From Nautilus pompilius (Eukaryota > Mollusca > Cephalopoda > Nautilida > Nautilidae): 64,000 nucleotides of DNA. The stretch is from contig JACATO010000031.1 in NCBI GenBank assembly GCA_018389105.1, positions 620,001 to 684,000 of the forward strand, given 5' to 3'. Positions 35,975-48,654 of the stretch are shown in pieces (the first letter of the stretch is position 1; each line of letters begins with the position of its first letter). The translations under genes and the position numbers were made by a program. The notes under the pieces are model-generated. The model was not told the DNA's origin. It saw only the letters and a list, made by a program, of their open reading frames with translations, and did not search any database.

Positions 35975-36770
35975 TTTTTACTACCTGGTGGTGATTTGTG
36001 AGTGTAGGAAGTTCCCAGTATGCATTCTCTTCCTATACACACTGATAATTAGTTTGACATCTTTCCCGAAAACCAGAACATCATCTGAATTTGATAGCTT
36101 GGTTTTGACATTCTATGAAATTTTTGTTCTCTTTTGTCATGTGGCTAATGAGGAAAGTGTCATCAAAATATCTCAGCTATTCATGTTCACAATCTTCCAT
36201 ACATATATTTGCAAGGATATGGATAGAGAATTGAGCCCTAACCCTTTTGTTTCTTCATATAAAACATAATATAATTAAAAGTATGTTGTTGTTACAACAT
36301 TGTTAATTCAATATTTCCTCAATCCTTAGGCTAGTTCTTCTATTAGAGTCTTCTTCAAGTCTAATTCTTGTGATTGTTAACACCTCATTAGTTGGAATGG
36401 TTGTGAACAGACTTTCTGTGTCAAAGCTGACTGTCATGCGTCCAGGCTAGACAGTGGACTGACGACTTAATGATGCATGCAAAATGAGGAGTTTTTAATG
36501 TAGGAGGTGCTATGTCTAACTAGAGATGTCAGAATTTTATGAAGATGTCTGGCCAGAAGAACGTAGAGTGAGTCACTACTGCTTTGGGTCTCAGTGGATT
36601 ATCATCATCATTACAGTTTTTTGGAAGACCATATATTTTACCTAGTTTGCTAGCAGAATGAGATGTAAGTCTGAATATTTTGGTGGTCATTTTTGCAGAG
36701 CTTCATGTTAGTCTTTAGTTTTCTTTCAATGGATGATGTTGGATTCTTGGACAGTTTATTTGATTATTAT
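35975..36770 (-). mobile_element. Penelope-like retroelement relic
   Basis: Minus-strand pieces in order: GKIYGLPKN (finger motif), TVSFDTESLFTTIPTNE (the SFDVxSLFTxxP block), RYFDDTFL (catalytic YxDD-type box) and a downstream ISVYRKRMHTGNFLH. This order and spacing are typical of Penelope-like reverse transcriptases. It is broken many times. The pogo copy abuts its downstream end and may have landed in it. The GIY-YIG endonuclease part was not seen. Confidence 0.72.
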
Positions 36771-36779
36771 CTCTGAGAC

Positions 36780-37900
36780 CCACAGTAAGTTGAAGACTTG
36801 ATTGACAGTTATTTTGTGGTCTTCACAGATACGTAGAGTTGTCTGTTTTTATGACCAGGACAATTGGAGATGCCTGATGTAGTTCCCACCTTCTGAAGCT
36901 TTCCTAATTCTGACTCCATCTTGGGACAGAGTTAAAATGGTAGTGAGCATGGCTTGTAAAACTAGGGATGGCATTTTTGGATCTACTGTAAGTCAAACTT
37001 CACTCTTCCTAAGTAACAAGTCAGAATAGTTATGTACTGCCTGAAAGTGTGTATCTGTTTAAGTGATGCTCACTGTTCGTGTAATGACTGCCAGTCCACT
37101 TAACTCTTTCTCAGCAACAAATATTCTATCTGAACTAGAATCTTTTCAATGGGCTTAGCCCTTTCTTTCATGTAGGTCTCCATAATTACATTGGTTTTCT
37201 GGATCTTTGGTATTGTACACCTCACTTTAAATTGTTCTTTTGGATTTTGTCATCCCATTTACCAATGGTTTGCCATTGACTTCTGGTTATCATAATGGAG
37301 TACTAACAATAGAAATCCTGTCTACAGTTTCACTGTCTTCACCATTGTACTCACAAATATGGCAGAAGATGATTGTTGTTTATTAAGTTTTGTCACCTGG
37401 CTGGTATTCTTTCTTCTTTAACAAGCCCTTGCCAAATGGCTACCAAACACAAAGATCACATTTATAATTTTTGTACGTGAAATCTGCCTAATATGGTCTT
37501 GGTCACTATAGTAGTAGTAAACCTTAGCTTAAGCAGCCCTTGAGACAGATAGTTGTTGAGCTGTGACTGTGCCTACTCTTTCATTTCACTGATTCCTTCA
37601 ATTACATTTTCCTTGTTTTGTTGCAATCTCTATTGCCTTAACAAAATCTAATGCTTTCTCTCCAAACAGTCTTTCCTGTGTTGTCTCGTATCTTAAAATC
37701 CAATACCAGTGTCAGGACCTCTTTCAAAGAGTTTGAATGTAGCAACAAACTGGGCTATGAAAGTCATCTTCTGATTGAGTTCTGGTGTCCAAGACTATGG
37801 CTGTCTAGTTTATAATATCCACCCAATTTCTCATCTATCTTCTCAATTTTTAGCTCTTTAGGTAATGTTGGTGCAATTATTATCTTCAAGGTCTTTATGC
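36780..37900 (-). mobile_element. Heavily decayed Gypsy-like LTR retrotransposon fossil
   Basis: On the minus strand, scraps follow the order of a Gypsy polyprotein: a gag-like end (ERLFGEKALDFVKAIEIA) near 37650, weak knuckle-like Cys text near 37350-37460, a protease-like PEVNGKPLVNG near 37280, and a reverse-transcriptase start with ICEDHKITVNQ near 36810. No LTRs found. Very old, with many breaks. Confidence 0.5.
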
Positions 37901-38679
37901 ACCCATTCACAAAAGTAGTGATATTGAGAGAGCAGTTAAAATATCTGGCTCAAAGCAAGAGCCATTATCCTTCACAGTAACATTTTACTCCATTGGCTGT
38001 GGTAAAACATATGTGAAAGAGCACAAAAGAAAAGCCAAGCATTATGGGATTGCACGACTATAAACGGAAAGTAAAAGAGAATATCCACACAGCTATGGAA
38101 GCTTATACACTGAGCAAACCTAGTGTTACAGTCGGTAGAATCTGGGTATAGAGGAGGGTTTAAATATCTCCATAGGCACTATCTGTAATTGGGCAGATGC
38201 CCTGCTGGCACAGAAGACTAAAGCGTTGTTTCTGAAAAATACATCAAAAGAACCAAATTTTAAACCAAACTCCAGCCACTTGTACTATCCAAAAATAGAA
38301 ACACATACTGGCAAACTAATAATGCCATTGCTCACCAAAACAGTCTTCCTCAGGACTTCTAATGACGGCAACAAGGAAAGAGTGTCAAAACATAGGTTGT
38401 CTAATTAGTTATACTAATTAGTGATGGTGGGAATTGCCTGAATTAATCATCTAGTTTCTGTTATAGAATTTTCTGTGAGTAGTACTCTTGCTTCCTTACA
38501 GATATGGCTAATTAATCCAGACTTTTCTCATATCTGTCATCTTGATACAGTGTTTGTTTACCTGTTTAAAAATGTTTAATAATATTTTCTATTTTACTCA
38601 TGTGACTGAGTATATTTTAAACTATTGTTCAACTGTTTGAGTAGCAAAAATTCAGATTGAGCAGAATTTATGTTTGTAG
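37901..38679. other. Intron sequence
   Basis: Includes a 60-codon ORF at 38226-38408 without recognisable family. It may be further relic material. Ends in TTTATGTTTGTAG. Confidence 0.4.
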
Positions 38680-38810
38680 GAATAGACGGTGATCCAAACG
38701 GGATGGACAGTAATGTAGGTGAAGACAGTGACAGTGTGGGAAACACGAGGACAAGTAAACCAAACATAACCCCACCTACAAAAGAGAAGAGGAAACCATT
38801 CTTTAAAAAG
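38680..38810 (+). CDS. CACNB: Ca-beta exon, HOOK linker part 2 (131 nt)
   Basis: Phase 1 in, phase 0 out. Encodes GIDGDPNGMDSNVGEDSDS, an acidic Ser-rich run, then a basic end PPTKEKRKPFFKK. The KEKRKPFFKK block just before the guanylate-kinase domain is conserved in fly Ca-beta and is a candidate phospholipid-binding patch. Donor AAG-GTTGGT. Confidence 0.95.
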
Positions 38811-39719
38811 GTTGGTGCAACAGTCATGTGAGCACTTTAGAAGGAAGATGATCAAATTGTTTTTCTCTATAATGGGAATCCTCTGGAGTGACTGACTAAC
38901 TAGTTGATCAATTTTCAGAACCCTGTGAAACTAACCACTTTTACATTTCCATGAAAAGAGAAGACTTTTTTCTAGTATTAGTAAATGTATTGAAAAAGAA
39001 ATCTAAGTAAAATATGAGATAAATGAAATTTATTCACAGTGTATCTTCTGCGACTAAACACAGAGCTTTTATATACTCAGAATTGTAGCACATTGTGGAC
39101 ACGCTGCAGGTGTGGAGCCTCTCTTTAAAAGGATACTGAAATACCAGAAAGAGTTTCACTAGAATATTTCCAGGTTTCAATTAATTAATATGCTAAACGG
39201 TTAAGAAATATTTGATTTACCAGTTTGAGAGATTTTAATGGAATAACTTAAATTATAGTACTTAACAGTACTAACTACTTTAAAGATAAAATTGATAAGT
39301 AATCTATTTTATTTCTCTCCATTTGGAGCATTGCATAAATTATGATGGTTTCTGCCTTCTTGCAGTAACTGAACTAGGGCCCATAACTTTATTTCATATG
39401 GTCTGCAGCCATGCGTGGCCTACCACCTTAAAATGGCTTGCAAGCTATATTACTGTCACTGCAAGCATTTTATGCACTAATTGGATAATAAAGGGAAATA
39501 TTTCTTACCACCTCTTCTAATTTTAGCACCCTCAATCACTTGTCACTGCCCCTTTATTATTCAGTCATAAACATGCATGTTCAGCTCACTGTCATGTTTG
39601 TATGTGGGCACATCACATAGTACAGTGATGTAAAAAGGAAAGTTCAAGTAAAAGAAAGCCACTTATAAGAAAAATTGACTATAGGAATATTCTTTTGTGA
39701 AAGTAAATGAAAAAACCTG
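38811..39719. other. Intron sequence
   Basis: Nothing classifiable. Confidence 0.45.
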
Positions 39720-41290
39720 TTTGTTGATTGTGCACTGAAGCTTTGGTAGGTGAACCTGGACCACTATTGTACGTCCAAACATTGAAAATATGTTGATTCT
39801 CTGTGGACAGATGTATTGATGAGATTGAATCCTCGAAGAAAAATGTGACTGCTCAGCAGTTTATATATAACAGGTAGAATAAAGAATTAGATGGTGTTGT
39901 GCATGCTAGCTATGCAGTGAATGAAATTATAAAAAGCCTCAAGCCTTAGATGTATTTGTTAAGGAATATATAGTACTGGCTGGAACTATTTTGTGCCTTG
40001 AGAAGAAGAAACTTAAAGAGTGTGAACTAGTTATGCAAGACTTTCTGATCAAATTTAGGATATGGCTACAAATATCAATTGGTAATTTAAAAGAGTATGC
40101 AGTAAACTTTGAAGCCTATTCTCTTTCATAGTTGAAAGTACAGAATGATTTGTATTGGTGACAGTAAGCCATCTTTGTAGGATCACATCTGATTTTGAAG
40201 TCAGATATCTTGAAATCTGTGTATAACATGACTACAGAAGAGGACATGTAACCAAACTTAAATCAGCAATGGAAGAACTTGACTTAAAACTTGATACACT
40301 GAGTGGTATCACCACTGACAGAGCTTCATCTTTGATGGGATTACATAAGGAATAGAGAAACTTTTAATCTGATTGTGTGTCACTGCATAATCCATTAAGA
40401 GAACCTGTGCACGCAGTGCGACTGACTGAAGAATGTAATGCCATTTGCAATATCAGCCATAAACTTGATCAAAAATAGATCCCTAAATAATTGCCATTTC
40501 AAAGAACTGCTGAATGATATTGAATCAGAATATTATGGTGGCCTGGTGGTGTATTTTCGTAGTGTGATGGCTCAGTTGTGGCTGAAATTGAAAATGATGA
40601 TTTTTAAAATTCAGTAAAGAAGTAAGAGTGTTTATGGAGATGAGATGAAAATTTGTAGGAGAGCTCAGTAAGCAAGTGGTTAGCTGATCTCTCATTCATA
40701 ACAGGGCTGAATATAAAACAGCTGGTTACTGTATTATTTCCACATGTGAAAGCATTTGAAAACAAGCACTGTCTGTGGGGAAAGTGGCAACACTGCTCGT
40801 TTTAAAACACTTGTGCTCAACAAACTGGTGTATGCAGACGCAAAATCTCAAACAAAGGAAGAATGTACTGAAAATGCATTAGAACCCTTTTGATGTGGAT
40901 GTTACCAGTGCTCTTAAACATCTGCAGCTGAAATTGATTTAACTGCAAACCAGCAGTAATCTGAAAACAAAATACAACAGCTTACTGCTGATAGAATTGT
41001 ACAAACAATGTGTGGAATCTCTCTCTGAGAAAGCATGCAATGAGAATTTCAAAATGAACACCAGAACTAGGTTAACAGATGTGAACCCGAAAAACCAACT
41101 CTTGTGTTCCTACTTTGGAACCAACCTGACATTAACATGCTAGTGGGAGGAAAGCAGGTGAATACTCCATGTAATTTTCCACAAGGTTAAGGTGTGACCC
41201 ACCAAAAGTATTTGAAAGTCCTGTTTGGTTCTCAGTAAGGAAAAGGTTTAACTAAATAAAGCAGAACGTACACCTTAGGTTAAGTTTGAG
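39720..41290 (+). mobile_element. Old hAT relic, GTF2IRD2-like
   Basis: Plus-strand scraps match the same protein family as the copy at 26792: VHASYAVNEIIKS near 39900, LTTDSASSLMGLH near 40310, then VMPFAISAINLIKNRSLN and FKELLNDIESEYYGG near 40440-40540, and NTRTRLTDVN near 41060. Stops are dense and no terminal repeats are visible. Older than the other two hAT copies. Confidence 0.7.
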
Positions 41291-41391
41291 AACATTTTCT
41301 GTTTTAACACTGAATTGTTTATTTGTGCCTCAATTTTACTCCTAGTTTCCCCCAAAAGAGTCGTAATGAAAATGTTTAAAAAATCTTGCAG

Positions 41392-41531
41392 TCTGAGAAT
41401 ATTCCTCCTTACGAAGTAGTGCCTTCCATGAGACCTGTGGTATTGATTGGACCTTCACTGAAAGGTTATGAGGTCACAGACATGATGCAGAAAGCCCTTT
41501 TTGATTTCCTCAAGCATCGATTTGAAGGAAG
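41392..41531 (+). CDS. CACNB: Ca-beta exon, GK domain start (140 nt)
   Basis: Phase 0 in, phase 2 out. Encodes [18 protein letters not shown], then [18 protein letters not shown] and KHRFEGR. This is the degenerate nucleotide-binding loop of the guanylate-kinase-like domain (GPSLKGYE), which in this family binds the channel rather than catalysing. Almost identical across animals. Confidence 0.98.
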
Positions 41532-42097
41532 GTAAGATTAGATTATAGTATTTTTACAAGCAGATTTCTATCTATGTTTGATTATTTATTTTTTTACACC
41601 TGTTCTTCAAGATATAAAGTTTAATTTTTATTATAAAGGAAATGACTATAAAGAGATTCCTTTCTACAAATTCCTCAGGTTTTCTTATCATGAAAACACA
41701 TCATTATTTAGATTAAATAAAAATAAATAATAGAACCAGCATTTTTGCTCAGAACAGTGACTCTCTGAAGATTGTATGAATAAGTACAGATAAATTTTTT
41801 ATCCAATTTAAATCCCAGTAACAGTTTGTTTGTTTGTTGGATGTGCAGGTTTTTGCCATTGGCCTGGTTTGATTCTTCAGAGATTAGTCCATGGCATAAA
41901 GCAGCTTAACTGTATACCTGTCCAACATTACAAACAGACTAATGGTTTTGTTTAAATGTCGAGACATTCTCATATTTACTATCAGATCTATTTTTTTAAA
42001 AAAGAAACATTTTTCAAGCAGCCTTATTAACAATTCACAAATTACTGAAATAACCCTGATTTTGTTAGAAGTGTACAAGATGAGTGATTGTTTGCAG
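41532..42097. other. Intron sequence
   Basis: AT-rich, nothing recognised. Acceptor TTGTTTGCAG. Confidence 0.6.
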
Positions 42098-42210
42098 GAT
42101 TATCATCACCAGAGTTACCGCGGATATTTCACTGGCAAAGAGATCATTGCTGAACAACCCTACCAAGAGGGCCATCATAGAAAGATCTAACAGTAAGAAC
42201 TCAGGACTTG
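42098..42210 (+). CDS. CACNB: Ca-beta exon, GK domain (113 nt)
   Basis: Phase 2 in, phase 1 out. Encodes [17 protein letters not shown], then [15 protein letters not shown] and SKNSGL. The IIITRV form agrees with fly rather than vertebrate ISITRV. Donor GTAAGT. Confidence 0.98.
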
Positions 42211-42752
42211 GTAAGTAATAGGGATAAAAGGTATAGTATCAATAAACAGATGTTATTAGTCTATAGAATTAAAGAAATATACTGTATTTTTTATTGTTTC
42301 CTGATATTTTTATGGTTTAGAAAGGATTAACAAATATTTCTTATTGTCATTATTCTAAATAATAGTAAAGTGGCATCTTGAAAAAAACACGACTTCAGAA
42401 TCTGATAGTTAACCCTTTGCTACTCTATTTCTAAAACACTTTATAGCAGTGATGGCAGATTTGTTTAAATCTCATATTACATCTTCATCTTTAGTTTTTG
42501 GTTTTATTGGCTAGGCAAAAGATTTCCACAAGTGCTGTTAGGGGAGCCTATGTGAAATAGCTAAATATGGTACAGTGTTTTTTTTGTAGAAATGCTGATT
42601 TCATTATGCTTTTTGTAATCTCATTATATGCCAAATGATATAGCAGGAAACAAGGTGCATTTTATCTAAATTCTTCAAATTCATTGTGCAGTGAGTTTTT
42701 TTGTTTGTTTTTATCTCCAATATTAACAAATGCAATTATTTAAAATTCTCAG
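42211..42752. other. Intron sequence
   Basis: AT-rich. A 30-bp piece near 42515 shares TTTCCACAAGTGCTG with 6190. Otherwise nothing. Confidence 0.5.
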
Positions 42753-42904
42753 CTGAAGTTCAGGAAGAGATTGAAAGGATATTTGAACTTGCCCGAAGAC
42801 TGGAAATGGTAGTACTGGACTGTGATACAATCAACCATCCCTCACAGCTGGCAAAAACATCCTTGGCTCCCATTGTAGTGTATGTGAAAATATCCTCTCC
42901 CAAG
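42753..42904 (+). CDS. CACNB: Ca-beta exon, GK domain (152 nt)
   Basis: Phase 1 in, phase 0 out. Encodes [18 protein letters not shown], then [18 protein letters not shown] and [15 protein letters not shown], a core beta-sheet of the domain. Donor AAG-GTAAAT. Confidence 0.98.
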
Positions 42905-44722
42905 GTAAATTGCTATGAAAAATACTCTTTTGCAAGAATCTCAGTAATCTATTGCCCTTTAATTATTACAGTCTTTATATACCATTCAAAATCATTTGAA
43001 TCAGAGTTAATACATCAGTTTTTGTATTTTGAAGTTATGCAGCAATGGAAACTGAACAGATAAAGATAATACTTAAGTTCAATTACTGAGATAGTTTATT
43101 ATATTCGATCAGTGAAGTGCTCCCAATTTTGAGAAGTAGTTATTATTTGTCCCCTTTCCGCCCACTTTAGTACACTAGTAGTGGTATCCAGTTTGGTGCA
43201 ATACCTTTTTAAAAATCATTCATCCATCCAACCTATCATATAAGATCTCAAAAGCTTTTGAAAAATAAACTTAATCTTTAATAACAAATTTTCTTGATAT
43301 CTGGAAGTTGAACACTAGCAGCATTTTTGATTCTCTCGATGTCCAGAAATAATTGATAATGGTTTCACTGTCTCCTCCTTAAATAAATTGACAATTGTAT
43401 TATTATTTTTTATTTGATAGGCAATATTTCTATTTAGCAGTGCGTGTCTGGCACAGGAATTTATTCAACAGTGGATGTAGATATTTGTGACTTTTCAATG
43501 ATTCCTGAAATTGCAATTTAGTTTGAACAGTTTTTTTTTTCCAAAATAACTTTTTTATTTAGCACAAGGAAATCTGGCACACAAACAGTAAAAGTGTTTT
43601 CTAAATTCCATCAACTTTAATAATAATTTCTGTTAAATCCTTCATCAGAAATATTGAATCTGCCCTCTGATTTTGTGTTTTGTTACTTAATTAATCATAA
43701 ACAGTACGGTATCGTCCCCATACGTAGTTCAAGCAGTATTAGGGTATCTGCTTACAATAAAATACCAGTTCAAGTATTATCTCCAAAAGGGGCATCATAA
43801 ATGCGTATTTTGACACTATAACGATTTACTTCGAGTTATTTTATGTGGAATATCTGCAAAATTTAAATAGGTTCCTCTTTTTTATTAATTAATATATTGC
43901 AAAGACTGTATACCTGAACAAAAAAGATACAATCCTCTCCTGGCCCATGGAAAAAATTAGAATTTAGCGATATCTAATTCAGATGGAAAAAAACTGTTGA
44001 AATGGTAAAGTTGGTCTTTTTATGACTTTAAAATATAATACTTTAATAAATAATTCTAAAAATGAAATATATAAATAAAATGGGGTTTCATCATTAGGGT
44101 GAAAATCTAAGGAACAGAATGAGAGCTTCTTATGAGACCACCATTTGATGTATGTAAAGTTAGAAACGCAGGGGACTTCGACTGGCTAACAACCAGGCCA
44201 TATGGTCAATATTAGTATGTTTATGAGCAAACTATCTAGGGCCTAACTATTTATTTTATTTATTGCATAAACTAATATTTGATATATTTTGGTAATTCAG
44301 TTTGCTTTATTAACCTCATGACTGTTTTTAGAGATACAGGAAAAGATGAAGGGACGTAAATGAGATCTCTTCCCTGCCCTTTCTTTCAATGTGCAATCTT
44401 GATTGAACTTTTCAAATAGTCATCTTTACACAGAGGAACTCTTAATTCGTCTTTAATGTTTTTATTAGATAAAACTAATAAAACTTTTTAGTAGAACTTC
44501 CAAGTAATTTTTTTGTCCAATTATTTTTATTTTTCTTGAATTATTGATTTTAATTTAATTGTTATATTCTTAGAAGTAAATAGTATGTGACTTATGCTTG
44601 ATACCTAAATCCAAGTATCAACGCTTTACTGGTTAAAAATTATTGTTTTTGTATCAGTAGTAACTTGGTGTGTGTGTGTGTGTGCATGTGTGTGTGATTA
44701 CTGAAGTGTTGTTGTTTGGCAG
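42905..44722. other. Intron sequence
   Basis: AT-rich. A (TG)n run of about 30 bp at 44670-44696 lies just before the acceptor TTGTTTGGCAG. No exon or classifiable repeat. Confidence 0.55.
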
Positions 44723-44818
44723 GTTCTCCAGAGACTGATAAAATCTCGTGGCAAATCCCAGAGCAGAAATATGAATGTTCAGTTGGTGGCTGCCGATAAG
44801 TTGGCCCAATGCTGTCCA
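44723..44818 (+). CDS. CACNB: Ca-beta exon, GK domain (32 codons)
   Basis: Phase 0 to 0. Encodes [16 protein letters not shown], then [16 protein letters not shown]. The last residues join [11 protein letters not shown]. Most family members have QCPPEMF; here it is QCCPEMF. Donor CCA-GTAAGT. Confidence 0.97.
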
Positions 44819-46058
44819 GTAAGTAGCACGGTAATTATAAAGCCCATAACTGGACACTTGTTACTTTATGGTGTTGTTGTAAGTAGTAGTCTTGTGCTCT
44901 ACACATGCATCTGTCTGTCAGCGTCAGTGAGAGAGAATTCTGTATAAAACTGAAACTTAAAGGCCATATTCACATTAAGTTTGGGTTAGTTCCGATACTT
45001 TATTAATATTAACTGATAAACCTGTGTTTCAGCAATCTGTTTCTGTCACTTATTTTAGTTGTCAAACATGTTGCCATTTGACTCGTCCTAGGAAAAAAAA
45101 TCATTTTCTAGGTGTTTATTGGGTTTTAATAGTTCTATCACACTGGGTACCCAGTGACCTGGTAAATTCAACAACTGCATGTATGATGGCAAGAAGGCTG
45201 GATTAAAATACACTTTATTTTATAGTTTAACATCTGTGAAGTACTTCACATTCATGAGTGAAAAACAAAAATTGGTCTGATCTGGAAATGGAAAGCAGGA
45301 TAATCCTGGTATTGAATTCTAATGTAAATAAAATTTATCTATCATTTAATGGAAACTGCATAATTAAGAAATAAAGCCTGACAGTTATTCTTAAATAAAG
45401 TCATTTATTATAGAAAATGATCAGTCAGCATCTGGAAATTTATCCTGGTTATGGGAGAGAATGGTTAGTAACTTTAAAAGTCATTTAAAATCTTTTTTCG
45501 GGAGTGCGTTTGAAAGAGTCGTCGTTTAATGTGCTGCTGAAGTGTTTTGTCCTTTTTTGTTGGTATGTTTCATTTTTATTTTATAGTCATTCATTAATTT
45601 GTAAGATTTTGAAATTTAAAATAAATACTTTCATTATAATTTCTTTTTCTGTTTCAAGTCATTCAAAACTGATTCATGTGGAGAGCACTAACTATTGGTG
45701 TAGAATTATCTTGATTTGTTTTTATTGCTAAAATGAATGAGATGATATTCAGTACTGTGGAGACCTAACCACGGTTACGCTGAGTTACATTTGTAAATAA
45801 ACAGAAACTAAAATAATTTTGTTTATCTTTAAAAATACCATCATCCATCTTCAGAGAGAAAGTCAGGTCTGTTACTTTTAAAGAAGAAAGATTGATTTTA
45901 GTTGTAAGAATTATTAAATGTAGCTGCATGTTGCCTTTAAGCTTGTGGACATCAAACGCCCCATGTTTTTTAAAGTGTTTGTTTTTGACTTGTCCCTAGA
46001 TTAATTTTTTTTTCCATTATGTAAAAAAATAACTCCTGCAAAATTCACGTTTGTTTAC
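44819..46058. other. Intron sequence
   Basis: No exon or repeat recognised. Confidence 0.5.
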
Positions 46059-47932
46059 GTGGGCCACCTGACGTTTGAGAATTTTAGCTGCAAAGCTGCC
46101 AAATTCGTCAGGTTCAGAGACCAAATTTTTAAATGTTAAAATTCTTCATAGCTACTTACCAGATATAGGCATTTATTTTTTTTAAAATAACACCTATGAA
46201 ATCAATAAAAGGAAGTAAATAAGCAACAAATGGCAATATTTTAGCCCAACTGACATGATTTTTGACCACTTCAACATTTTTATGCAAATTTCATCTGTAT
46301 TACATTAACATTACGTCAACTTACATGTACGGTATACACTGTACATAAAGACAACATCGATGTTGTCAGATCTGCAGATATCATAAATAATCCATGTGGA
46401 AAAACAATCTGAATATTGTAAATAAGCAGAACAGAACTTATTTAGCTGTCAGTCCTTGCCTTGCGTTTTCGTAGATTTGGAAGAGACCGTCTGTCTTCTT
46501 CCACAACTTGAAGAACATTTTGGTAGTGATCCTCACTTCTTGATGCAGAGAGAAAATCAGAACTTAACTTCACTCCCCGCTCAGCACAGTCATTTTTCTC
46601 ACGTCTCCTTAATTCTGCTTTAGCACGTTCTTTCCTCTGCTGAATTCTTTGAGCCAACACTTTATCACTGGGTCCAAATGTAGCAGTATGGTCTGTCTTC
46701 ATTGATTACAGAAACTGCAAGTCTTCAGGATTTTTTATCAGTTTCTCTGCATTAGCTGGCCACAGCTGAAAAGTTTGATCAAGTTTAGTTTCAACTTGTT
46801 CTAATTTAGAGAAGGTAGCTGGTGAAGAATGGCGATTAGCAGGTATGCTTCTGAGTTTGTTGTTATCACCCACAAGCTTTATTATTTTTTCACATGCCTT
46901 GCGCTCTGTGATCATGGGAATATTGGCTTTCCCATAGAATGGCACAACTTTGAGAAGCACAATTTTTGCACACTCCCACTTTGTCTGGTTCTTTGATGTG
47001 CCCTTTTGAAGATGGTACATCATACAGCATAGTACTTGTCTGCATGTTGGGAGTCATGGGCCAGTTTTTTGTGAATCATTATCAGTAATGCCTTTTTGAA
47101 GCCCAAATATGGTTTTTGCTTTTCCTGTCCCAGGAGTTGATTGTGGTGTATTAGTTGTTCTTGCTGTAGAGTCTGACTCTGGAGTTGATGAGGTCCAGGC
47201 TCTGCTTTATCAGCCATGGTTGAGATCAAGAAAAAACACCAATGTGCAAAAGGATGTAAATATTATAAATTGAAACCTAAGTTAAAATATACCAGTTTTT
47301 TTCAAATATACCAAATAAGAAAAATGCCTACCAAACACTTTGAAAATGTACAAAATTTTTTGATTTTTGGTATATAATATACCAGTTGGCAACTTTGCTT
47401 TGATCATGGACTAATTCTAGCAACATAATTATGCAATGGAAATTCCCACTTCTTTAGATTGCATGTATATTATGCAATAGGCTCTAGTTTTAGTAAGGTT
47501 TCTATTGACCTTAAAGGCAATAGGAAATCCCAATTTCTAAAAATTTCTTCTTAATATTTATAAGACTGTGTGAAGATGTTTTGATGCACTGTTAATGGGA
47601 AACACAAAACCAAAAAGGAGAATTCATTTGTAAGATTGTTTAATTTGAGTCTTATTGTAAAGGCAACAACAATGTCATATTATCAGACAGTTTGGCAGCA
47701 ACACAGTATTCAATGATATACATCTGGAATTTAGTCATTTTTCTGTAAAAAATATTGTTTTGAATGATCATATTCGTTTCAATTAGGACTATCAATATCA
47801 GATGTAGAAATCTTAGTTTGACAATTCAGTAACTTTTAATTGACTTTTATGGTATGGATTTGCATATTACCTTTTAAGCCTGCCGAATTCGACAACCTTG
47901 CAGTCAAAATTTTCAAACGCACGGTGGCCCAC
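46059..47932 (-). mobile_element. Unclassified DNA transposon with 54-bp inverted repeats
   Basis: The left end 46059-46112 and the complement of the right end 47879-47932 match at about 79%, both beginning GTGGGCCACC and sharing CGTTTGA, AATTTT, CTGCAA and AATTCG blocks. Inside, the minus strand carries a broken reading frame (47229-46442). No DDE, RNase-H-like or Rep/HUH motif was seen, so it is either a non-autonomous element carrying a passenger gene or a type I do not know. The target-site duplication is unclear. Confidence 0.75.
46442..47229 (-). pseudogene. Protein of the 46059-47932 element (unknown function)
   Basis: Starts at 47229 (MISTMADKAEPGPHQLQ), with a Gln-rich N-terminal run (residues 12-40). 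A frame change at about 47022 leads into MMYHLQKGTSKNQTKWE, then FYGKANIPMITERKACEK, FQLWPANAEKLIKNPEDL, a TAA at 46706-46708, then SMKTDHTATFGPSDKVLA and a basic/acidic helix (QRIQQRKERAKAELRRRE), ending at 46442. The order 'AxIP', a Lys/Arg-rich middle, then 'EDxxFL' resembles, from memory, uncharacterised transposon-linked proteins of invertebrates. Two lesions in about 262 codons mean it was coding until recently. No catalytic motif seen. Confidence 0.6.
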
Positions 47933-48640
47933 CCAAACCAGCTTCAAACTGCCTAAGATTTTACTGTTAGTGTTTTTCTCACTATTGGAAAACTCTTAGA
48001 GTGGGGACAGAAAAACATCTGATGGAAGGGGCATTTGATGCACCATAGACTGGACATATGTATCAAGGCAGAGAATGGATTATAGGTATCAATATAATGT
48101 GAAATACCCACTAACTTTGATCTCATGATTAATATATAGTCAGTGATCAGGTAATCATGACTTTTTTAAAAAATTGATTACTAATTACAAAATTGTAGGA
48201 AAGACTGTCCCCAATTATAACATCAGTATGCAGTTTTTAGGATATCCTTTTTTATGATGAAGGAATTAGATGTATTTTCTTCCCTTGTCATAATTATCTA
48301 ATTCTTGTCTTTTAACGTACTGTGTCAAGTACAGTATTTTTATATAAATAGCTTGTGATATGCAACTAACACATAAATTGGTGTACACATTTTGTATACA
48401 AGTTTTATTATAATTCATTAATTTTGAAATTGTATCCTTTTTAGAAACAACCCGGTTGTATGAGTTATTGTAGTCAGTGAAAATACTAAAAAAAATAGTC
48501 AGATTGCAGTCATGTACATTATTGGAAATAATTATGGAAGCACACACAAGATATGTAAAAATAATGAGTAATTGTGACTGAAAGATATCTCTAATACATA
48601 CACAAGGAATTATTACAGAAAGTATACAAAAGAAAATGAA
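47933..48640. other. Intron sequence
   Basis: Nothing recognised. Confidence 0.45.
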
Positions 48641-48654
48641 TATACGCAGTGCAC

